From an uncultured Roseburia sp. (GTDB taxonomy: Bacteria > Bacillota > Clostridia > Lachnospirales > Lachnospiraceae), in the NCBI GenBank assembly GCA_947564765.1, contig CANODN010000055.1, forward strand, positions 1 through 9,814: a stretch of DNA of 9,814 nucleotides. The letters run 5' to 3'. Position 1 is the first letter of the stretch; each line of letters begins with the position of its first letter. The notes under the pieces were generated by a model that had not been told where the DNA came from, ran no database searches, and saw only the letters and a program-made list of their open reading frames with translations. Shown in pieces: positions 6,372 through 9,814 of the stretch. The translations under genes and the position numbers were made by a program.

Positions 6372-6633
6372 AAAAATATGGTCAGATGATGCCTGGGAAG
6401 ATTATCTCTATTGGCAGATGCAGGACAGAAAAACACTAAAACGTATTAACCAGTTGATAAAGGATATTGAGCGTAACGGCTGTATGGAAGGAATCGGAAA
6501 GCCAGAACCTCTTACCGGCGACTTGCAAGGGGAGTACAGCCGTCGAATTAATGAAAAAGATCGTCTTGTTTATCATGTGGAAAATGATAAAATCTATATT
6601 GCACATTGCAGAGGACATTATAACGATAGGTAA
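6364..6633 (+). CDS. YoeB/Txe-family mRNA endonuclease toxin
   Basis: This is an 89-residue toxin of the YoeB/Txe family, a RelE-fold ribosome-dependent endonuclease that cleaves mRNA in the A site when freed from its antitoxin. Family hallmarks are clear: WSDDAWEDYLYWQMQD near the start, INQLIKDIERNG, GIGKPEPL, SRRINEKDRLVY and CRGHY. Residues matching E. coli YoeB E46, R65, H83 and Y84 are present as E48, R67, H85 and Y86, so the toxin looks active. E. coli YoeB ends with the His-Tyr pair; here three residues (NDR) follow. The start at 6364 is preferred over 6361 because GAGGTG (6354-6359) would be too close to 6361. The overlap with the antitoxin gene implies coupled translation. YoeB is classically paired with a YefM/Phd antitoxin, not RelB/DinJ. 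Confidence 0.92.
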   Translation: MSEKIWSDDAWEDYLYWQMQDRKTLKRINQLIKDIERNGCMEGIGKPEPLTGDLQGEYSRRINEKDRLVYHVENDKIYIAHCRGHYNDR

Positions 6634-6659
6634 TGATCAGATATTAAGATGTATCAGAT

Positions 6660-6728
6660 AAAATTCCGGAAATTATATGTTGTGTCAATTTTATGACATG
6701 ACATATAATTTCCGGGATTTTTTGTTTT
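6660..6728. terminator. Long hairpin terminator between convergent operons
   Basis: The core is a perfect 15-bp stem, CCGGAAATTATATGT (6666-6680) with ACATATAATTTCCGG (6701-6715). Pairing continues inward (6681-6687 with 6694-6700, two wobbles, loop ATTTTA) and outward into A-T pairs (6660-6665 with 6716-6721), giving about 28 bp. On the + strand it runs into TTTTTTGTTTT (6718-6728), so it ends the toxin-antitoxin/glgX transcript. On the minus strand the AAAA at 6660-6663 gives a shorter T-tract, so it can also end the transporter operon, whose last gene stops at 6756. Confidence 0.85.
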
Positions 6729-6755
6729 AGAACGTGCTTAAAAGATCATTTGGAA

Positions 6756-7529
6756 TCAAACAAGCCCTCTTTTCTTTAATATCCGATGCTCCACAGTCGT
6801 AAAAATCCCTTTATCAATCAAAATCCCAATAAATATGATCACCAGCATCACCGTCATCACCTGATTGATATCTGCAAGGTCTCTGCCTATCATTAACGTA
6901 TAGCCAAGTCCCATAGAGGCAGACATCACCTCGCCGGACATTAAAGCGCGCCAGGCAAAGGACCAGCCCTGTTTTAATCCGCCGATAAAGGCAGGAAGGG
7001 CAGCCGGAAAAATCACATAGCGGTAGAGCTGATAAGAATCTACACCCATGGTTTTTGCTGCTTTGATATAGATTGGCGGAATGTTTTGAATGCAGCTTTC
7101 AATTGCAAGGGCAATGCCAAAGGCAGAGCCCATAACTACGACAAAAATAATCGCGCTTTCAGACAATCCGAACCAGAGAATCGCAAAGGGAACCCAGCAG
7201 ATGCTGGGGAGCGTCTGAACGCCGAGGATCAGAGGTTTTAAATTCCGTGCCAGGCAGCCGGAATTTACAATGCATATTCCCAGCAGAATGCCTATAAGAA
7301 TCGAAATGAAAAATCCGGTCACAACCCGTAACAGGCTTCCGAAAACGGCAGCAGGCAAAGTTCCGTCCGAAAGCAGGAGAAGAAAACAGCGGATGACGCC
7401 TGTGGGATTTGGAATGGCGTAGGGTTTTGCCCACAAAAACCAGTCGCAGGCAGCCGTATAAAGAAATTGCCAGAGGAGAATCAGTCCCGCAAAAAACAGA
7501 ATATTTCCTGCAATTTTTTTTGTTTTCAT
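6756..7529 (-). CDS. ssuC: ABC transporter permease, SsuC/TauC type
   Basis: This is a 257-residue inner-membrane permease of the binding-protein-dependent transport family. It probably has six membrane helices, including residues about 7-26 (NILFFAGLILLWQFLY), about 67-92 (RVVTGFFISILIGILLGICIV), about 115-140 (VPFAILWFGLSESAIIFVVVMG) and a final one near 225-240 (MLVIIFIGILID). The EAA-type loop that contacts the ATPase is KAAKTMGVDSYQLYRYVIFP, followed by ALPAFIGGLKQGWSFAWRALMSGE, which is typical of SsuC/TauC. Its ATG overlaps the stop of the ATPase gene as ATGA, and GGAGG lies 10 bases upstream. It forms a dimer and moves substrate delivered by the binding protein encoded first in the operon. 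The sulfonate assignment rests on family likeness; taurine, nitrate or another small organic substrate cannot be excluded. Confidence 0.88.
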   Translation of the reverse strand: MKTKKIAGNILFFAGLILLWQFLYTAACDWFLWAKPYAIPNPTGVIRCFLLLLSDGTLPAAVFGSLLRVVTGFFISILIGILLGICIVNSGCLARNLKPLILGVQTLPSICWVPFAILWFGLSESAIIFVVVMGSAFGIALAIESCIQNIPPIYIKAAKTMGVDSYQLYRYVIFPAALPAFIGGLKQGWSFAWRALMSGEVMSASMGLGYTLMIGRDLADINQVMTVMLVIIFIGILIDKGIFTTVEHRILKKRGLV

Positions 7530-8314
7530 AAAAGGGTTTCCTCCTCTTTGTCAAATTCATCCGCAGCGATTTCCCGTGCAGAAAGCTGCACTTTAGAAAG
7601 AATTTCTCTGCGTAGAGCCACAAAGGCAGCGTCTTCGATATTTCTGGGACGGGGAAAGGCAACGGGAACGATTTCTTTGATACGCCCCGGGTTTTCTGCC
7701 ATGACGACAATTCTGTCTGCAAAATACACAGCCTCTTCTACGCTGTGTGTGACATACAGAATTGTTTTTTTGTGCTTTTCCCAAATTTCTTCCAGCTCTG
7801 CCCGAAGAATGTGAATCGTCTGTTTGTCTAGCGCGGAAAAAGGCTCGTCCATTAACAAAAGCTTGCTGTCTAAGGCAAGGGCTCTGGCAAGAGCGGTGCG
7901 CTGCCGCATACCGCCGGAAATCTGATGAATGGGATAGTCTCTGTAATGCCAGAGCTGTACCATTTTTAGATAGGTTTCGGCAATTTCCCGCTGGCTGTCC
8001 TTGGGCAATCCCGCTGCTTTCAGGCCGAACATGACATTTTCTATGACGCTCAGCCAGGGATAAAGGGCTGCCTCCTGAAACATAACGACGCGGTCCGGAC
8101 CGGGGCCTGTGACAGGAGTTCCTTCTAATGTAATCGTTCCAGAAGTGGGCGTATCCAGTCCGGCCACCAGGTTTAACAGCGTGGATTTGCCGCAGCCGGA
8201 AGGGCCTACGATACAGATAAATTCGCCCCGTTCTACGGTAAGGGAAATGTCCTTTAGCGTTTCTTTTTGTGTATCCTGAAAAAATTTATGGATTGCGTTC
8301 AGTGTCAAATACAT
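7526..8314 (-). CDS. ssuB: ABC transporter ATPase, SsuB/TauB type
   Basis: This is a 262-residue cytoplasmic ATPase that powers the importer. All motifs are intact: Walker A GPSGCGKST at 37-45, Q-loop Q80 in VVMFQEAALYPWLSV, signature ISGGMRQR at 132-139, Walker B LLLMDE at 152-157 with the catalytic E157, and H190 in VTHSVEEAVYFAD. The FQEAALYPWLSVIENV and SGGMRQR forms are typical of the nitrate/sulfonate/taurine subfamily. The start at 8314 has GGAGG 6 bases upstream; a longer reading from 8368 has no such site. The start lies 29 bases inside the end of the binding-protein gene, and its stop overlaps the permease start by 4 bases, so the three proteins are probably made in a coupled manner. 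Confidence 0.93.
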   Translation of the reverse strand: MYLTLNAIHKFFQDTQKETLKDISLTVERGEFICIVGPSGCGKSTLLNLVAGLDTPTSGTITLEGTPVTGPGPDRVVMFQEAALYPWLSVIENVMFGLKAAGLPKDSQREIAETYLKMVQLWHYRDYPIHQISGGMRQRTALARALALDSKLLLMDEPFSALDKQTIHILRAELEEIWEKHKKTILYVTHSVEEAVYFADRIVVMAENPGRIKEIVPVAFPRPRNIEDAAFVALRREILSKVQLSAREIAADEFDKEEETLL

Positions 8315-9278
8315 CGGTTTCCTCCGGTACGTTTTGAATAAATCCTTCCTCCTTGCTGATGTCTGCAAAGGTCATAATGGCGTCGGTGTTTAATGTGCTG
8401 TCTGCTTTGATCCGGGTAAATGCGCTCTGGATGATGTCGGTATCCAGAGATTTTCCGGTGGCGTCTTTGATTTCTGCATTTACGATGGCAAGCATATCCT
8501 CCGGATTTTCATTGATAAACAAGGTGGCCTCTTCATGCACTTCCAGAAAATCCCGAACCAGATCCGGGTGTTTTTCCAGAAAATCTCTGCTGGCAATGAC
8601 AAGGGCGGAAGGGTAATCTCCCTTTAAAAAAAGCTCGTCATAATCTAAAATCACTTTGGTATTTCCGTTTTTCTCTATGGTAGTTCCCCAGGGCTCCGGC
8701 ACAACAGCCGCATCTATGCGTCCGGCATCCATAAGGTTTACAATATCCGCATTGGAGCTTGCAGTAACGGTTACATCAGAAGCGCTTAAGCCATGTTCCG
8801 TTAAAAGACTGAGCAGGCACAGGTGCTGGGTGTTTCCAAGCTGGGGAACGGCAATCTTTTTTCCGGCCAGATCTTTTACAGAAGAGATACCGGCGTCTTT
8901 GCGCGCCAGCAAAATCGCTCCGGCGTTTGTGGCGTTGGAAATGATTTTTACGTCTCCGTTTGATTTGACATTGGCGTTGACGGCAGGAACAGGACCCATA
9001 TAGCCAAGGTCGATTTCTCCTGCAAAAATGGCCTCTGTTTCGGCGGGGCCTGCGTTGAAGGAAGTCCATGTGACGTCGCAGCGGTCTTTCCATTTTTCCT
9101 CCAGTGTGCCCTGGTGTTTCATCACAAGAGCCTGGGTGTGGATGATATTCGGAAAATAGGCGATTCTGACATTGATTTTACCGGAAGAGTCCTCTTTAGA
9201 ACCGCAGAAGGAGAGACTAAAGATAGAAAGAACAGCCAGTATAAGGAATGAAATACGGCGTATGATTTTTTTGGTCAT
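8286..9278 (-). CDS. ssuA: Substrate-binding lipoprotein, SsuA/TauA (NMT1-like) type
   Basis: This is a 330-residue extracytoplasmic binding protein, probably for aliphatic sulfonates, which hands substrate to the permease. It has a signal peptide: basic MTKKIIRR, a hydrophobic core ISFLILAVLSIFSLSF, then Cys25 as the likely lipid-modified residue, followed by GSKEDSSG. The residue before the cysteine is Phe, where lipoboxes normally have Gly, Ala or Ser. Family motifs include RIAYFPNIIHTQALV, SFNAGPAETEAIFAGEIDLGYMGPVPAVNAN, GKKIAVPQLGNTQHLC and VVPEPWGT, all typical of the SsuA branch. The start at 9278 has GGGAGG 7 bases upstream. It is first in the operon. No sulfonate monooxygenase gene lies in the window, so the sulfur-source role is inferred from homology only. 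Confidence 0.9.
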   Translation of the reverse strand: MTKKIIRRISFLILAVLSIFSLSFCGSKEDSSGKINVRIAYFPNIIHTQALVMKHQGTLEEKWKDRCDVTWTSFNAGPAETEAIFAGEIDLGYMGPVPAVNANVKSNGDVKIISNATNAGAILLARKDAGISSVKDLAGKKIAVPQLGNTQHLCLLSLLTEHGLSASDVTVTASSNADIVNLMDAGRIDAAVVPEPWGTTIEKNGNTKVILDYDELFLKGDYPSALVIASRDFLEKHPDLVRDFLEVHEEATLFINENPEDMLAIVNAEIKDATGKSLDTDIIQSAFTRIKADSTLNTDAIMTFADISKEEGFIQNVPEETDVFDTERNP

Positions 9279-9285
9279 GGAAAAA

Positions 9286-9291
9286 CCTCCC
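9286..9291 (-). promoter_or_regulatory. Ribosome binding site of the binding-protein gene
   Basis: On the minus strand GGGAGG lies 7 bases before the ATG at 9278. It decides that start over an in-frame ATG 14 codons upstream (9320). The gap from here to 9423 must hold the operon promoter, but no convincing -35/-10 pair was found in it. Confidence 0.7.
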
Positions 9292-9423
9292 TGATGACTG
9301 CCGGATGGCAGAAATATCATTTGAAAGTTATGTTTTCCTGTTTGTGGGGATTCTATTCAGTGACTTAAGAGACTGTGGAACGTTTTTGTTTTCCTTGAAC
9401 ATGAATGCCAGACAGATTTTAGG

Positions 9424-9462
9424 AAGAAAAAAGAGCTGTGCGCTTATTTTGGCGCACAGCTC
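9424..9462 (-). terminator. Intrinsic terminator downstream of pyrI
   Basis: A perfect 11-bp stem, GAGCTGTGCGC and GCGCACAGCTC (9433-9443 with 9452-9462), has an 8-base loop. On the minus strand it is followed by TTTTTTCTT (from 9432-9424). It lies 12 bases after the pyrI stop and separates pyrI from the transporter operon, which must therefore have its own promoter. Confidence 0.9.
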
Positions 9463-9474
9463 GAGCGTTTGGTA

Positions 9475-9768
9475 TTACCGGATCATCCGATGCTTTTTCT
9501 TCTGCTGTTCTTCGCAGTATTTGCAGCGATAGATTTCCTTTTCCGGATCGGTCAAAATAAAAATCTGATCCAGCTCCTGTTCTATGGAGGTGATGCATCT
9601 TGGATTTTTGCATTGGATGACATTGACAACCTGTTTTGGCAGGTGCAGTTCTTTTTTTTCTGCAATTTTGTTGTTCTGAATGACGTTGACGGTGATATTG
9701 TGGTCAATAAAGCCTAAAATATCAAGATCTAACGTGTCAACAGGACATTCTACTTTGATCATGTCCAT
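9475..9768 (-). CDS. pyrI: Aspartate carbamoyltransferase regulatory chain PyrI, C-terminal part (gene broken)
   Basis: The 97 codons match the C-terminal two-thirds of PyrI, the regulatory chain that binds nucleotide effectors and holds the PyrB catalytic trimers in aspartate transcarbamoylase (pyrimidine synthesis). The end of the allosteric domain is seen in ECPVDTLDLDILGFIDHN and ITVNVIQNNKIAEKKELHLP. The zinc domain follows with CKNPRC (C53, C58) and CKYC (C82, C85), the four ligands that contact PyrB. Whole PyrI proteins are about 140-150 residues, so about 45-50 N-terminal residues are missing. An in-frame TAA stands directly before the ATG at 9768 and there is no ribosome binding site, so this is not a genuine start. 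The missing N-terminal coding sequence appears on the opposite strand from 9761 onward. Confidence 0.88.
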   Translation of the reverse strand: MDMIKVECPVDTLDLDILGFIDHNITVNVIQNNKIAEKKELHLPKQVVNVIQCKNPRCITSIEQELDQIFILTDPEKEIYRCKYCEEQQKKKHRMIR

Positions 9769-9814
9769 TTACAAAGATTTAAAATTAGATCAGTTAGATT
9801 GTCAGGTTGCCATT
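9761..9814 (+). pseudogene. pyrI: PyrI N-terminal segment in inverted orientation, cut by window end
   Basis: Read on the + strand from 9761 the sequence encodes MSIYKDLKLDQLDCQVAI. This matches the part of clostridial-type PyrI proteins (about residues 20-38) with the pattern SMxIYxxLxLDxLDCxVAI, which sits just N-terminal to the region encoded on the minus strand. The upstream + strand codons (9722-9760) do not look like PyrI. The strand switch therefore falls within about 9759-9770. It runs into the right edge, so whether the inverted piece ends soon or continues cannot be seen. It could be a real inversion or a chimeric sequence end. Confidence 0.75.

Noticed and set aside
9350..9355. Minus-strand TAGAAT as the -10 of the transporter operon
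   Set aside because: Five of six matches, but no acceptable -35 at 16-19 bases, so it is not called as a promoter.
9292..9423. Sulfur-related riboswitch or T-box leader upstream of the transporter
   Set aside because: About 130 bases with only a 4-bp hairpin near 9299-9310; no conserved SAM-riboswitch or T-box elements were recognised.
9305..9532. A + strand open reading frame of 75 codons
   Set aside because: It runs through the pyrI terminator hairpin and the transporter leader, has no ribosome binding site and looks like no known protein.
9475..9768. A complete stand-alone zinc protein starting at 9768
   Set aside because: A stop codon directly precedes the ATG, no ribosome binding site is present, and the sequence aligns with the interior of PyrI.

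Overview
The window looks like a chromosomal piece of a Lachnospiraceae-type gut Clostridium (Firmicutes, moderate GC). Supporting this are a class A RNase P RNA, strong AGGAGG-type ribosome binding sites, a DUF5685/J-domain gene pair, a Firmicutes-style GlgX, and a PyrI whose sequence resembles clostridial rather than enterobacterial forms. I could not run a search, so the family-level placement is inference. Both ends cut through genes (rnpB on the left, pyrI on the right). No mobile element, CRISPR array or tRNA was seen.

Layout on the + strand, left to right. Positions 1-276 are the 3' part of rnpB. Close behind it (324-1382) is a PilT-like secretion/retraction ATPase whose Walker B glutamate is replaced; a hairpin terminator follows. 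A promoter at 1469-1497 then serves a tight three-gene unit: a two-helix membrane protein with a C-terminal zinc ribbon (1535-1930), a DUF5685 protein (1942-2817) and a J-domain protein with a Gly/Tyr-rich linker, helical repeats and a Cys-rich tail (2801-3463). Next is a glycogen-debranching enzyme, GlgX (3586-6081), with an unusual 120-150-residue N-terminal extension built from tandem repeats. A toxin-antitoxin pair, RelB/DinJ-type antitoxin plus YoeB/Txe-type toxin, follows after only 20 bases (6102-6633).

A long hairpin at 6660-6728 separates these genes from a convergent minus-strand operon. Read from right to left that operon is a substrate-binding lipoprotein (9278-8286), an ATPase (8314-7526) and a permease (7529-6756). 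Together they form a complete SsuABC/TauABC-type importer, most likely for sulfonates. The genes overlap by 29 and 4 bases, which suggests translational coupling. A minus-strand terminator at 9424-9462 isolates this operon from the gene upstream of it.

The most unusual spot is the right end. The minus strand 9768-9475 encodes the C-terminal two-thirds of PyrI, the regulatory chain of aspartate transcarbamoylase. The N-terminal part of the same protein appears at 9761-9814 on the opposite (+) strand. pyrI therefore switches strand inside the gene. This is either a micro-inversion or, more likely so near a sequence end, a fold-back chimera or assembly error. The other items worth a second look are the Walker B-altered PilT, the repeat-extended GlgX and the uncharacterised zinc-ribbon/DUF5685/J-domain operon.
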